Of a DNA stretch of 64,000 nucleotides, positions 1 to 13,467 are shown in pieces. Below the pieces are notes generated by a model. That model was not told the DNA's origin. It did no database searches and was given only the letters and a program-made list of their open reading frames with translations. Made by a program: the position numbers and the translations under genes. Source of the stretch: Otis tarda (lineage: Eukaryota > Chordata > Aves > Otidiformes > Otididae); the NCBI GenBank assembly GCA_026413225.1, contig CM048552.1:163382053-163446052 (forward strand), in the 5' to 3' direction. Within the stretch, counting starts at the first letter, position 1. Every line of letters starts with the position of its first letter.

Positions 1-875
1 TTCAATAATGTACCATTACACTGTGAGAATAATGGCAAGGTTTTAAAATAGTAGCCTTCATATTATTTGGAACTGAGATTATAATTTTCCTGTAATTAAT
101 CATGTTGTGCATCTAGGAACCCTTGTCATTCACTAAAGTCTCTTTTGCCTTGCAACTGTACCAACATGGAACGAAATAAAACATCAAAGTAAACAGTGTA
201 CAATAGTAGCAATCTGGGGGTGACAGTGCTGCTGTGGAATCACAGCACATAACAAATCATGGAATTGACCTAATGTTTTCAGAATATTTTTTTACATATA
301 AATTCAGATCTTGCTACTACTGAAATTAATGGAAAAATCAGACTGTATAAGACATTTCTATATGGATTCTTCTCTGCATTCGAAATACATAATAGTTTTA
401 TCCAAATGATAACTCTTGATTGCTTCAGGCTTCATTTTAACTTCTAGCATATTTCTTGAATATTCAATATGTGTTCATTAACAAATCAATACTCTCATAG
501 TCTAGGTAGCTTTGCTACAGTGGTTCTTGCATTTTAGTCTGATTTTACTTTTGTATTCCTGTAAAACTAGAGTAAAATTTAAGTTAATGAACTGGTAAAT
601 ATGTGACAAGTATGGAAAAATGTCAATGAGCTATTTGCTAACTCTAGTACTAAAATAATTTTCACAAATGTTTAATTCACCACTATTTGCCATGACTGTC
701 TTGCAAAGAAAGCTATTAGGTAAATTGATGGTGACTCTCATAATGGAAAATATATTTTTATTCATGTCATATTGCCACAAAAGATAAGGCAAACACTCTG
801 CTCTAAAGATGTCACGTATAATTCACCTGCTTTTGAGTCAAAGTTCCAATTAACTTAGAGGTGACTTTCCAAGCT
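1..875. other. Unique AT-rich DNA, no gene seen
   Basis: No open frame, repeat family or RNA gene is recognisable here. The stretch is AT-rich with short A/T runs, like the other non-repeat parts of the window. Confidence 0.6.
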
Positions 876-1104
876 CATAAGGAAGAGATTTTTTTTCACA
901 ATGAGGGTGGTTAAATGCTGGAATGGGTTGCCCCAGGAGGTGGTAGATGCCTCATCCCTGCAAACATTCAAGGTCAGGTTGGATGGGGCTCTGAGCAACC
1001 TGATTTAGTTGAAGGTGTCCCTGCTCCTTGCAAGGGGGTTGAGTAAGATGACCTTTAAGGGCCCCTTCCAACCCATGCTGTTCCACAATTCTGTGTTTCT
1101 ATGA
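876..1104 (+). mobile_element. CR1 LINE, 3' end fragment
   Basis: This is a 5'-truncated CR1 copy of about 230 bp holding only the last codons of ORF2 and the 3' tail. The reading ends in the family's usual C-terminus (WNGLPQEVVDASSL... ALSNLI, stop near 1008). It is followed by the conserved tail around 'gatgacctttaagggcccc' and a decayed terminal 'tctatgata'. Moderate divergence from the copy at 55-58 kb suggests an older insertion. It has no capacity to move. Confidence 0.88.
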
Positions 1105-2833
1105 TAATATAATAAGGAAAAGTCATACTAAATTTCTAAGTAAGTTATGCTTCCCCTCCACCCCCTAAAAGCTTAGTTACTTAATGTGTCAACCAAACTG
1201 CTACCTGTATGTTTATTTCTTCCTGTTTTCTTTGAAAAACTAAAAATATTCTTTGTCAGTTTATTGGTACTCAGAAAAAATAAAAGAAAGAAAAGAAGAA
1301 TTCCTTCCAAATAAAGAACAATCAGAAAAAAAAAAAATCTTTCAACTTAGTACAACCACCAAGTTGTACTGGAATTTTCAAAGGTAATTAAAAAGGCTAA
1401 AATGCAATCAATTGTTACTTTATATGTATGTGTTTCATTATAAAAAAAAAAATTCATGTATAACCTAGGAAATCCAATATTGTCTGTTTTCTGCTCTCTC
1501 TGGGTTTGGTTTGTTTTGTTTTGTTTTGATTTGATTTGCCAACATGATAAAAGGTGTAATTTAGATGTAACAGAGAAGAGTGAAACATGGAAAAAATGCT
1601 TTGCTCTCCATTGTCAGTACTGTGATTTTTCAGTCCCATTTTCAGAAACTAGCATTTCTTATTGTACTTTTCCACATTAATTTTATTTTGCCAACACAAT
1701 GTTGATATGTACTTTAAGCTTCTCGGTTTAGATCCTGTTTATATTCAGCAGAGATAAATAAATTTACTAACTGAGTTTGATCCACTTTTAAATCCATCTA
1801 ATGATCAGATAAACTGTGGTTCTGTTTATTCTCTAGTATCTACAAAGGAAGTTGGAGTGAAAAGTTCAAATACGCATGTTTACCTTTGGTCAGAGCAATT
1901 CTATCTTCAGTCATATGAAAAAGCTCTGTAATTTACCTTTTGCTTATGGAGCAGCAACTAGAAGATGACTCTGGACACATCCCAGCATGGGGGGAGGGGA
2001 GGTGTGGAAAAAGGGAAAGAGTAAAGAGCAAAGGGCTACATACTAAGACAAAAACAAAAAAGAAAACATAAAGTGTATAGAAATTTTGCATTTAAGGAAT
2101 ATTGTGATCCTTCATAATATTCCAGAGCTATTTTAAAAAGCTTCAAAATGAACAGTAAATACAACATTGCACCAAAAAAAAAGCATGATATAAACTCATA
2201 CAAGAATCTTTGTCAAGAGGTGGCGAGTAATAAGTATGGATTTTTTTTTAATAAAGCGTCTAAGGACAGCAACTATAAAACCATCAGCTGATTTCCTTAT
2301 TGTAATTATTAGAGAAAAGTTTTCTAAATAAACTAGTTTTGATAATACAGTCTGAACATCATTTTCAACGTTGACAGTTGCAGAAAATGCAGTCTGTAGG
2401 CCGAGATTAAAATGTAGTTTCAAAGTTGGTGCAAGATCCGTATCGAAAAAGAGAAAGAAGAGAACAATCAAAACCAACCTTACATATATTGGTTTTAAAC
2501 TAAAAGAGGCTAGATTCAGACTGATAAAATGACAGAAACTGAAAACAGAGAAGGTTCCATACGATTCTCTTTGGTGACTATATCTATCAATGGAAATGAG
2601 AAATCTATTTGATCTACTGATCCATAAAAAAAAATTCAAAGATTTTGGGAGAGTGATTCAGGTGTTTAAAGATGTAGTTTAGACATACTTGAGTACCCTA
2701 CATGACAGTCAGGTATGTCTGCTGGATTTTTTTTGTTACCCTTACCAGACAGCCCTGTGGAGATGTTTTCTTTGGAAAGCCTCAGACTTTGGTAAGTCAA
2801 TCTTCTGAGAAGCATGTAGTGTAAATGTTTCAC
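1105..2833. other. Unique AT-rich DNA with a TTTTG repeat
   Basis: No recognisable gene. A short TTTTG/TTTGA run lies near 1506-1537. A minus-strand open frame of 147 codons (2196-2639) matches nothing I recognise; it is discussed under findings. The rest is AT-rich sequence without repeat-family similarity that I can see. Confidence 0.55.
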
Positions 2834-4060
2834 TCATAGAATTATAGACTTATAGAATAATTTAGGTTGAAAAAGGACCTTAAGATCATTCAGTACAACT
2901 GTTAACCTAGCACTGCCAAGTCCTCCACTAAACCACGTGCCTAAGCAACACATCTGTATATCTTTTAAATACCTCCAATGATGGCAACTCAGCCACTTCC
3001 CTGGGCAGCCTGTTTCAATGCTTGATAACTCTTCCAGTGAAAAAATTTTTCCTAATGTCCAGTCTAAACTTCCCCTGGTGCAACTAGAGGTCATCCTGTT
3101 GCTTGTTACTTGTCAGAAGAAGCCGACACTCACCTTGCTAAAAACCTCCTTTCAGGTAACTGTAGAGAGTGATAAGATCTCCCTCCTACTCTGCTTTTCT
3201 CCAGGTAAAAGAACCCCAGTTCACTCAGCTACTCCTCATAAGATATGTTCTCTAGACCCTTCACCACCTTTGTTGCTCTTCCTTGGACACATGCCAGCAC
3301 CTCAATGTTTTTCTTGTAGTCAAAATACAAAGGGATGATAACTTCCCTAGTCCTGCTGGCCACGCTGTTCCTGATAAAAGCAAGAATGCTATTGGCCTTC
3401 TTGGCCACTTGGAACACTGTTGGCTCATATTCAGTTGGCTGTTGATCAAGACCCCCATGTCTTTCTTTGCCAGGCAGCTTTCCACCCAGTCTTTCCCAAG
3501 CAGGGGAAGTTGTGATCTATGTGCAGGACCTGACACGTAGCCTTTTTGAATCTCATACAATTGGCATCAGCCCATTGATCCAGCCTGCCCAGATCCTTCT
3601 GTAGTGCCTTTCTACCCTCAGGCAGATCAACACTCCCATCCAGCTTGGTGTCATCTGCAAACTTACTGAGGATGCACTCAATCCTTCTGTCCAGATCATT
3701 GGTAAAGATATTAAACAGAGGTGGCCCCAGTGCCAAGCCCTGGGGAACACCACTTGTGACCATCTGCCAACTGGATTTAATTGCATTCACCACAACTCTT
3801 TGGGCCCGGCCATGCAGCTACTTTTTTACCTGGCAAAGTGTATACCCATTCAAGCCATGAGCAGCCAGTTTCTCCAGGAGAAGGCTGTGGGAGACAATGT
3901 CAAAGGCTTTACTTTAGTCCAGGTAAACAAGATCCACAGCCTTTCTCTCATCCACTGAACAGGTCATCTTGTCATAGAAGGAGGTCAGGTTCATCAAGCA
4001 GGACTTGCCTTTCATAAACCCATGCTGATTGGGCCTGATCTGACTCAGCAGAGCCTTTCC
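2834..4060 (-). mobile_element. CR1 LINE, old copy with RT region
   Basis: This is an old, 5'-truncated CR1 read on the minus strand, starting in the reverse transcriptase fingers (HGFMKGKSCL-like) near 4010 and ending in a degenerate tail at 2834. The frame at 3446-3793 keeps the RT motif GVPQG and the catalytic FADD box followed by TKL, but shifts and stops break the protein several times between 2834 and 4060. It differs clearly from the copies at 4.6, 8.4 and 55 kb and resembles the 14.2- and 32.1-kb copies more, so it belongs to an older subfamily. Non-functional. Confidence 0.92.
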
Positions 4061-4604
4061 TATTACACTATTTTTAGTTGTTAGTAAAGCAACAGCTTAT
4101 GACAGTGTAGGATATCTAAGCTCGTAGTAAATGGCATATTTAGGGATATTATTTTTTTTCCCGTGTGTTCTTGAAACAAACACTTAGTAGAGAAAGGACA
4201 AAAACATCCTTTAAATAAGGAATGGAACTTCAGAGAATGTTAAAAGGCTGAGGAGTACCCATTGTCAGAGTTTCCTGGAGAATCTACTAAGTATCAATGA
4301 GTATGTGGATGTTTTCATCAGTATATACATCTGCAGAATCTTATTATTTTATTACAACAGTATTTTGTTTGCTCAGGACCTGACTGAACCTAAATTCTAT
4401 GTGAATGCTTATCAGCTCATAAGAAAATAACTTTTTACTCTAGTACTTTGCGGTAAGCAAAAAGGGAATGTTTTCAGACTCAGTCTTTCATGGCAAGAAT
4501 AATGCTATTCTCTGTACATTTTAGAGAGGTTTCCTCCAATATGGTGAGAAAAAGTGAAAAATATTTACTTTATATTTCTGTTTTAAAACATAATAATTTT
4601 ACTT
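4061..4604. other. Unique AT-rich DNA, no gene seen
   Basis: No gene or repeat recognised between two CR1 insertions of opposite orientation and different age. Confidence 0.55.
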
Positions 4605-5388
4605 GCCAAGTGCAAGGTCCTGCACCTGGGTCGTGGCAATCCCAGGCACAAATACAGGCTGGGCGGAGAATGGATTGAGAGCAGCCCTGAGGAGAAAGAC
4701 TTGGGAGTGCTGGTAGACGAGAGGCTCAACATGAGCGGGCAATGCGCCCTTGCGGCCCAGAAAGCCAACCGCATCCTGGCTGCATCAAGAGGAGCGTGGC
4801 CAGCAGGTCGAGGGAGGTGATTCTCCCCCTCTACTCTGCCCTGGTGAGACCCCACCTGGAGTACTGCGTCCAGTTCTGGAGCCCCCAACACAAGAAGGAC
4901 ATGGACCAGTTGGAAAGGGTCCAGAGGAGGGCCACCAAGATGATCAGAGGGCTGGAGCACCTCTCCTATGAGGACAGGCTGAGAGAGTTGGGGCTGTTCA
5001 GCCTGGAGAAGAGGAGGCTCTGGGGAGACCTGATAGCGGTCTTCCAATACCTCAAGGGGGCCTACAGGAAAGATGGGGAGAAACTGTTCAGTAGGGCCTG
5101 TTGTGATAGGATGGGGGGTAATGGGTTTAAATTAGAAGGAGGTAGGTTTAGATTAGATATTAGAAAAAAATTTTTTACAATGAGAGTTGTAGAGCACTGG
5201 AACAGGTTGCCCAGAGAGGTGGTGGATGCCCCATCCCTGGAAGTGTTCAAGGCCAGGCTGGATGAGGCTCTGAGCAACCTGATCTAGTCAGGGATGTCCC
5301 TGCTCTTGCAGGGGGGTTGGACTAGATGACCTTTGAAGGTCCCTTCCAACTCTAACCATTCTATGATTCTATGATTCTATGATTCTAC
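4605..5388 (+). mobile_element. CR1 LINE, young 5'-truncated copy
   Basis: Similarity to the 55-kb CR1 begins abruptly at 'gccaagtgcaagg' (4605), just after the FADD box region of the RT, and runs to the tail at 5388, which carries three tandem 'attctatg' units. It encodes the RT thumb and C-terminal region: a 181-codon frame (4742-5287) contains [31 protein letters not shown] and the terminal ALSNLI. A one-base loss near 4776 ('cctggctgc' versus 'cctgggctgc' in the 55-kb copy) puts the upstream part in another frame. The near-identity to the 55-kb copy points to recent insertion by target-primed reverse transcription. Confidence 0.95.
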
Positions 5389-8300
5389 TTAAGCCACAAA
5401 AATAATGCATCTATTGCTCCTCCATGATTTTGTAGACTTACACTGAAATTTCAGATATCAATCCTTATCAAAATAGTAGTAATAAAAAATCTTATTACAT
5501 ACTTAAATATTTACAGTTCAAACTTTATAGATTGTATTATACAAATTTACATACATGTATATATTGCTTTGTTACACATATTGTTGTTATTTGAAAAATA
5601 GAGTGCACTAAAGAAAAAAAAACATAAATTCTTTCAGATTCAGTAAACTTCTTTTTTTTTTTTCATTTTAGGATTAAATTTGAATTTCCTGGTAGGAAAT
5701 AAAGCATTTAAATACATTTGACTGAGTTAGTAGTCCTCTAAGGAGAATATAGTCTGATACAATACATTTGCATTTGAATATTCCTGTTGTATACCAGATG
5801 ATATAGCTTAAGTACTACGATGGTAATTATGACAGCTTTTTCTAACATTATGTGTAATCAAAGAAGTCTTCAAAATTATTAGTAATATATTTCTTACAGA
5901 AAGGAAACAGTTTTCTATTAATGATCAACTGTTTCTGCAAGTCTACTGTGATACAAAGTTAAAATACGTGTTAGAATCAATGTTTCTGTTCTATCTTATT
6001 CCCTTCTATGTATTTCTTCCTTTGCTCTTCCACTTCATTGTATTTGCATGACTGTGAGTTAAAATGTTGATTGAAATGGACATAACTAATGAAAAAAAAC
6101 CTATGCTGTTCATAGACCCACACATTTCAAAGTTATAATGAACAACAAAAGAACATCAGAATAAAGAAAATTCATTTAAAAAAAAAAAGAGGAGAGGAAT
6201 TGTCTTTATGAATTTATACTGGAATTTCAAGAAACTACTCTGGCATAAGGTCATGATGATTTAGCAAAGAAAAAAAATTAATGTCATGCAAAAGCTTTTA
6301 TTCTTATGAATATAGAAACAAACATCTTTTTGTGGCACAAATCCTGATGCTAGTAAAATAAACAGAAAAAAAAAAATCACAAATCCTAGAAACAGTATCT
6401 GTAATTCCAGTGATCATAAAATACAGACTCCACAACTAATGACTGTGATACAAAAAAAAACCAAATATCAACTATTTACTGAAATAATGACAACGGAGAA
6501 TGAAGAATGGATTTTAGATACAGATAATCATGTTTTAAACCAGGGCTTATCTAGACAGAAATGGATTTATTTCAGGATATTTTATCTTCATATTTTTTCA
6601 GCATAGTGAACACAACAATTACATCCAAATGGCTGACTTCACCTTATTTCCTTAAAATCATGCCCAAATAACATGAAATCAACATAAACAGATGGTATAT
6701 TTCTGGTTACTATATAACATTACAATGTAGGTGGAACTCACAAAAAACAGAGTGGTTTGTGCTCTGAGTATTTTCACATCCTCAGACAAGATCTTGTAAC
6801 AGCTGAAAAAAAAAATAAAACCTCATTTATGTCTTAGAATTTATTTGGGCATTTCCAGTTCCCTGATGTTTACTATACAAGTAGTCAGCTAGGATTTCTA
6901 GAACACCTAAAGCAGTAAACACACTGCTGATCACTAGTGCTGGCCACAGGTTTACAACTGGAGAAAAAAAAAAGCAAGTGACAAAACACTACTGTCTCCT
7001 TTGAGACACTGTCCCACACAAGTAACATCTCGAAGTCTTGGTTAAAGAACAGTAAAATCATAAGATTACATTGAGGTATTATCTTCAGAGAGAGTTAAAG
7101 GCAGAAGCTCAGACGATGTTGGATCACTCTGCCTTTGTCTCTGGTTTTGTCCAGTTTACTGTGGAGTCCTGATCTTTCACTTCTCCAGACTGGTACTCTG
7201 TTAGAGTACACTGAAGTTTTTCTTTCACAAAGTGCTGAGATACTACTTCTTATGCCCTTTGGTCAGTAAAATGAACTAAGTTCCTGAGTATTATCTTATA
7301 ATGGTAACCCCATAAATCTGAAAATGAGAGAGGTAGCTAGCCACATCAGTCTGATACTGAGAAAATTATAATTTTAAAAACTGTGAAGAAGAAAAAAAGA
7401 AACCGCTGTCTTGTTTGAAGACAGATGACATCTATTAGCTATTTAGTGAAAACAATTGTGACAGATTTCTCCATTAAATAATTTGAAACAAAATTATAAT
7501 TTAAAATTACAGCAAGTTTCTTAGTATGTTTTTTAGAAAAACAAAACAAAACAAAACAAAGAATAAGTTTTAGAATCAGTGAATATTAATTGTCTGCCTT
7601 CAGATTTCCTTCAGCTCTTCCAACCCCAATGTCCTAGTTACAGTGGAAACCGGAACCTCCTATACCTACTGAATTCATATGTTGGTTTTCAATACCATAA
7701 TTGTGACAACAAATTTTAGAAGTCATGCAGGTGAATCATCCAGCACTACTCTCTCATGAATTAATTACAGTGATTTGTAGGTGTTAACCTGGCCTTGTCA
7801 TAACCTGGCCTTGTCATAAGTGCCCATTTTTGAGATACCCAGCTGTATTTCAAAGGTACTTCTGATTTGCAAGCATAGTTCCCCGGCTAGCAGTTCCAAG
7901 ACTAGCAGGAATTTCCTCTGTCTGTGTTTCAGCAGACATTTTCTTCTATTCTGTAATTTTCCCCTTACAAGCAGATTGTCTTTATGGTTGCTCACATCAG
8001 GCCTATATACATGTTTATACTGTCACACCAAGGTGATTACAAGATAACTTAAATTAGTGGGTCAAAATAGTCCAGCTGGGTAGCCATTCCAGGCATGTTC
8101 CAGGGATTCAGATGAGTGTCAAAGACATAAATCTTTGGATTAATCTTTGACACTATTAAATTGTAGTCAGTCTTTTCAAAGTGCATTAAAAAGGAGAAAT
8201 GAGTAACTTCAGCATGAACTACGTGCGCCTTGTGAGCAAATGCTAAATCTCACAGTAGGAAGCATATGTTAGGAAAATGAGAAACAATGCTGAAATAGCA

Positions 8301-8444
8301 TCTGCTTAATTAAAAATAATATTGTGTTAACTGACACATCCCAAAATCTAATTAAAACATCAGCATTCTAAAGAATATTGTAAATTAACCTGAACTGACA
8401 AAAGGGGAAAAAATGTTTCAAATATTACTGTAGGACCCTGTAAT
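5389..8444. other. Unique AT-rich DNA with minor tandem repeats
   Basis: About 3 kb with no gene or interspersed repeat that I can recognise. It holds an AAACA run (7537-7560) and a perfect 16-bp direct duplication of 'taacctggccttgtca' at 7785-7800 and 7801-7816. Open frames here are short and look like chance. Confidence 0.55.
7785..7816. repeat. 16-bp tandem duplication
   Basis: The 16-bp unit 'taacctggccttgtca' occurs twice in direct succession without mismatch. This is consistent with a recent slippage or end-joining event. Confidence 0.9.
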
Positions 8445-10163
8445 TCATAGAATCATAGAATCAGAGAATGGTTAGAGTTGGAAGGGACTTTTAAAGGTCA
8501 TCTAGTTCAATGCCCCTGCAAGGAATAGGGACATCCCTGACTAGATCAGATTGCTCAGAGCCTCATCCAGCCTGGCCTTGAATGTCTCCAGGGATGGAGC
8601 ATCCACCACCTGTCTGGGCAACCTGTTAGAGTGTTCTACAACCCTCAGTGTAGAAAATTTTTTCCTAATATCCAATCTAAATCTACCTCCCTCTATTTTA
8701 AAACCATTACCTCTCATCCTATCACAACAGGCCCCACTGAACAGCCTCTCCCCATCTTTCTTGTAGGCCCCCTTGAGGTATTGGAAGACCATTATTAAGT
8801 TCTCCCCGGAGCCTCCTCTTCTCCAGGCTGAACAGCCCCAGCTCTCTCAGCCTGTCCTCATCGGAAAGGTGCTCCAGCCCTCTGATAAGAAGCCTTCTTT
8901 TCTGGCCCTCCTCTGGACCTTCTCCAGCTGGTCCATGTCCTTCTTATGTTGGGGGCTCCAGAACTGGACACGGTACTCCAGGTGGGGTTTCATCAGGGTA
9001 GAGGGGGAGTAGAGGGGGAGAATCACCTCCCTCGACCTGCTGGCCACGCTTCTCTTGATGCAGCCCAGGATGCGCCAATGCAAGGGCGCATTGCTGGCTC
9101 ATGTTGAGCTTCTTGTCCACCAGCACTCCCAAATCCTTCTCCTCAGGGCTGCTCTCAATCCATTCTCCGCCCAGCCTGTATTTGTGCCTGGGATTGCCAC
9201 GATCCAGGTGCAGGACCTTGCACTTGGCCTGGTTGAACTTCATGAGGTTGACACAGGCCCACCTCTCCAGCCTGTCAATGTCCCTTTGGATGGCATCCCT
9301 CCCTTCCAGCATGTCGACGGCACCACACAGCTTGGTGTCATCGGCGAACTTGCTGAGGGTGCACTCTATCCCACTGTCCATGTCGCCGACAAAGATGTTG
9401 AACAGGGCTGGGCCCAACATGAACCCCTGAGGGATGCCACTCGTGACCAGTCTTCACTTGGACATTGAGCCGTTGACCACCACTCTCTGAGTGCAGCCAT
9501 CCAGCCAACTCCTTGTCCACCGAGTGGTCCGTCCATCAAACCCATGTCTCTCTAGTTTAGAGAGAAGGATGTCGTGCGGGACAGTGTCAAAAGCTTTGGA
9601 CAAGTCCAGGTAGATCATATCCGTTGCTCATCCCTTGTCCACTGATGCTGTCACGCTGTCATAGAAGGCCACCAAATTGGTCAGGCACAATCTGTCCTTG
9701 GTGGAGCCATGTTGGCTGTCAGCAACCACCTCCTTGCTCTCCATGTGCCTTAGCATGGTTTCCAGGAGAATCTGCTCCATGACCTTGCCAGGCACAGAGG
9801 TGAGGCTGACTGGCCTGTGTTTGCCCGGGTGCTCCTTGTTCCCCTTTTTAAAAATGAGGGCTATGGTTCCTCTCTTCCAGTCATCGGGGATGTCACCAGA
9901 CCACCACGACTTCTCAAATACAATGGCCAGTGGCTTGGCAACTTCATCCGCCAGTTCTCTCAGATCCGCAGATGGATCTCATCAGGTCCTATGGGCTTGT
10001 GCACCTTCAAGTTCCTCAGATGTTTCCAAACCTGCTCTTCGAGTACAGTGGCCAGTTCTTCATCCTCGCAGTCCCTGCTTGTGCCTTCCACAGCTTGGGT
10101 GGTGAGACAAGAGCCCTTACTGGTGAAGACTGAGGCAAAAAAAAGACTGAGTACCTCAGCCTT
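8445..10163 (-). mobile_element. CR1 LINE, young 1.7-kb copy
   Basis: This minus-strand CR1 corresponds to the 55-kb element from the start of the RT linker (EVLSLFFASVFT..., near 10163) to the octamer tail at 8445. The homologous edge is 'aaggctgaggtac' in sense orientation. The frame at 8944-9420 carries [10 protein letters not shown], the RT catalytic box, followed by the LERWA...[11 protein letters not shown] segment. Several indels break the protein, for example near 8885-8905 where the [12 protein letters not shown] region is lost, and near 9440. The 8541-8792 frame gives the C-terminal ALSNLI. It is the second-longest young CR1 in the window and is inactive. Confidence 0.95.
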
Positions 10164-10584
10164 GTACCTGACAGTCTTAAATTCTGAAAAAAGAAATACC
10201 CGAAAGAAGTGGAATTGCATTCCAGAGAAGATGTCAGACCTTGTTACTGTCAGTGAAAGAATGTACTTTTAACAAAATATCTTCTTGAAAAAATATGCTG
10301 AACATATTAACATTATCCACTTTATAAGCCTGCAGTAATAGCTCGACTATGGAGAGTTACTAAAATAAATGAATGCAAAGCCTTTCTGTAAGCCTGAAGA
10401 TACAGCTCAGAAGAGGTGTTCATATGCGGACTCTCACACAGATCTTAGAAACAGGTCCTGGATGTGAAAATACATGATGAGTGGGAAGCTAGGATTCCTG
10501 AGAAGTTCAAGGTGTCTGCAATATGCACTATAATGAATCACTATAAGAAATGCTAAAACATATAGTCTTGTCAAACCACAGCAA
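10164..10584. other. Short unique interval, no gene seen
   Basis: Sequence between a CR1 5' end and an LTR fragment; nothing recognisable in it. Confidence 0.5.
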
Positions 10585-10860
10585 GGCTGCGTAGTTGTTT
10601 CTCTCATAGACTCTCACTCCTTTCTCCGTCTGCAATTCCTATGTGCATATCAACTTTTTCCACTTCTTAAATATGTTGTCCTAGAGGCACTACCACCATC
10701 GTCCATTGGCTCAGCCTTGGCCAATGGCAGGTCTGTTTTGGAGCTGGCTGGTGTTGGCTATATCAACATGGGAGAAGCTTTTTGCAGCTTCTCACAGAAG
10801 CCACTCCTGTTGCGTGCCACTCCTTCCCCCTCCTTGGTGTATTGTGACACCTCTGAGGCT
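10585..10860 (-). mobile_element. ERV LTR fragment (U3 part)
   Basis: Read on the minus strand, this piece matches the 5' half of the LTR family seen at 34.97, 45.44, 48.45 and 50.55 kb. Shared landmarks in order are 'ggcttctgtgagaagctgc', a 'gccattggccaaggctgagc' segment, 'agtgcctctaggacaacat' leading into a TATA-like 'atatttaag', and then 'gagagaaacaac'. The 3' half is missing and the copy is quite diverged, so it is an old truncated solo LTR. There is no internal retroviral sequence next to it. Confidence 0.75.
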
Positions 10861-12851
10861 CACTGTGTGGGAGAAAGGGGTTTGAGAAATACAAGTGGGA
10901 CTGAAAATCATTAATCTAGGGCTTTATTGCTAGGTTTGCCCTTCATTCCTTCTCAACCTGCATGGTATACTTTCCTTCTCTTCTTCCACACTATGGAAAC
11001 CACACACACCTATGTAAAGCAATCTTTCAAAGCTTAGCTAAATGTTGTTAATTCATCAGATAACAGCCACTCTGAAGTGCATACATTAACAATTATTTAA
11101 AAAAAAAAAAAATTATTCTGTACTGACTGCACATTTCAAGTGATGTTGCTTCTGGAAGAGGGTAGGAACTCTAGGAGTAGTAATGTAATGACTAAACACT
11201 TCATCCTGCCAAGAAAGTTTGGCTGGATGTTTGACATTTGAGTGGAATGTTCAGTAGCTCAGAGGACAAACACCAAAATTTTAAAGAAGTGGATTCAGGG
11301 GTACAGGATTATTTAAAATCAGCAATGTGTTCAGAACAGCTGAAATCTGAAATTAGCACTGTCTTATTGACCCACCAGACAAAATTTAGCTTCTATTTAT
11401 ACTTCTTTGAAATTATAAATATTTAACATGATGTAAAACCCTATGAAAAGAATAATAAAATTCCTATTAACTTGAACAAACTTAGACTAGTAGGCATGTA
11501 GCCTACGACTGTAGGTTAACAAAATTAGAAAACTATCAGTAATATTACCGCAATGTCAAGTTGAGCCAAACTCCAGCATTTAAATACTTAACTTAATTTT
11601 AAGAGCTATTTAATAATGGTCTTATTTTGTTAGTAGTAGGAGCATATACTTTTTTAAAATAGTCTTCTGATTTTAGGTCTTTTCTCAAACTTTGGTAGTT
11701 TCACTTTTTTTTTCCCACAACTGTGAAAGCTAGAAATCGTGTGTGAATTTTATACTGCCTTTGAGCAACCATTTATATTCAGCATTTTTTCATAGTTAGC
11801 AAAAAGTGCCAGTATTGTGTTGCAACTACCAAGCAGATCTTTTCAAATCAAATAATCCACAAATTCAAAGTCATCTGAGTAACTCCCATGCCCATTTACC
11901 TCACCCTGCCAAAACCAGAACATCTTTCAATGACTTAGAAAACAGAGATACAGTTGGTTTTCTTCCATCACATGAATATTCCCTACTATGTGTTCGAGTA
12001 TTATCCTGGCATATCCAAACCCTCACAATTTTGCTTAAAAAGAAGTCAAAAAAGAGCTATAGAATGAAGTGAGTCACACTTAAATTCAATTGGGCCTTAG
12101 TTTAAAATTCATTTTGGCCTCAGGCTTCAGACTGGTTCCACTGGAGAGTAAAATGCTATTATGAAACAGGGAAAATAAATGTTCTTTGTACTCATTCTGC
12201 AATGCCAATAGTAGGGTGAGAACAACACTGAGTCTGTTTCTGTAGCATTCCAAATTGATAATCTGCTTTGTTGAGCAGAGGAAATACAGAACACTCCTAG
12301 TTACTCTATCAAATGACATTGAGTTACTTCTTGAGACAAGTATTTTAACTCACATATAAGGTAAGGGTCTTGACTAAAATTAATTGCATTCCTCTTTTAT
12401 TATTTATAGTTTTTAAAAAAAAAGTACAACAAAATGGAATTATTTTCATTTTATTTCACTGTGGTACAATTTTGCCTGTCTTTCGTGCCTCCACTCCAAA
12501 ACTTGAAGAAGGATTCAGGAAAAAAAGCCACCAGAACAGTACTGAAAATGAAAATAGACCATTAGTGACAAATACGAAAAGGTACCTTCACTTACCTTTT
12601 GAAAGAAAGTCTTAACACAGTGTGTAAATAGGTGGAGAGCAGAAATTTTACTATTGTTTAGTTTCTGTTACCAGTGAAAGCAAGAAGAGGAATCTACAAA
12701 ATCTGAAGTTACAAGAAAGGCCAGTTTATTCAGTAAAACAGGGATTGTGGTAGATTGCTATTACTTGAAAAATTAAAGCAACTTTTAACCCCATCATCCA
12801 AACTGGTTTATACAAAAAAAAACCAAAAAAAAACAAACCAAAAAAACCCAC
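10861..12851. other. Unique AT-rich DNA, no gene seen
   Basis: No gene or interspersed repeat recognised. There are poly-A tracts near 11098-11112 and 12820-12846, the latter directly before the next CR1. Confidence 0.55.
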
Positions 12852-13459
12852 AGAATCATACAATAATTTAGGTTGACAGAAACATCTACAGGTCATCTGG
12901 TACAACACTCTGATACTTTGATCAAAGCAGGGATAGCTTTGAAGTAATACAAAGCTGATTAAGGTAGAATTTCAAGTATTTCCATGGAAAGAATTTCCAC
13001 AGCCTCTCTGGGCAATATCTGACCACTCTTTATGATATATTTTTCCCATCCTATCTAATTCAAATTTCCTTTACTGCAAATTGAGTTTGTTGCTTTTAGT
13101 CCATTCTCTGTGCACCTCGAGGGAGAGTACCTCCCATTAGGTAGCTGAAGACAGCAGTAAGATCTTCCTTTAAATCAAAAGAAACTCGACTTCCTCAACT
13201 TGACTTCCTTGTCTCCTCCTCTCAGCTATCTTGGTGTCTTCCTGATAAACTCATTATGTTTTGTCAGTCTTTCTCTTGTAATAGGTGGGCCAAAAGCGGA
13301 TGTAGTGCTCCACATGCAGCATTATGAAGGCTAATATAAAGGAAAGAATGCTTCTCTGGACCTGCTGGCAACACTCTTCTCAATTTACCCTAGAAGACTG
13401 TTGACCTTCTTTACATAAAAGTGCATTGCTGGCTCGTATTCAACTTGTTGCCCACCAGA
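12852..13459 (-). mobile_element. CR1 LINE, old copy, 3' half
   Basis: This is a heavily diverged CR1 3' region on the minus strand: tail remnant 'agaatcatacaataattta', then recognisable equivalents of the C-terminal and thumb segments. It stops abruptly at 'gcccaccag' (13459), in the part of ORF2 that should read on into the LVDEKLN segment, and a younger CR1 tail begins a few bases later. Its likely continuation is the old CR1 piece at 16.1-16.7 kb (inference). Confidence 0.8.
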
Positions 13460-13467
13460 TTCCCTAC

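Noticed and set aside
4742-5287. Host gene encoding a 181-residue protein
   Set aside because: Sequence is the C-terminal part of CR1 ORF2 and the flanks are CR1 on both sides.
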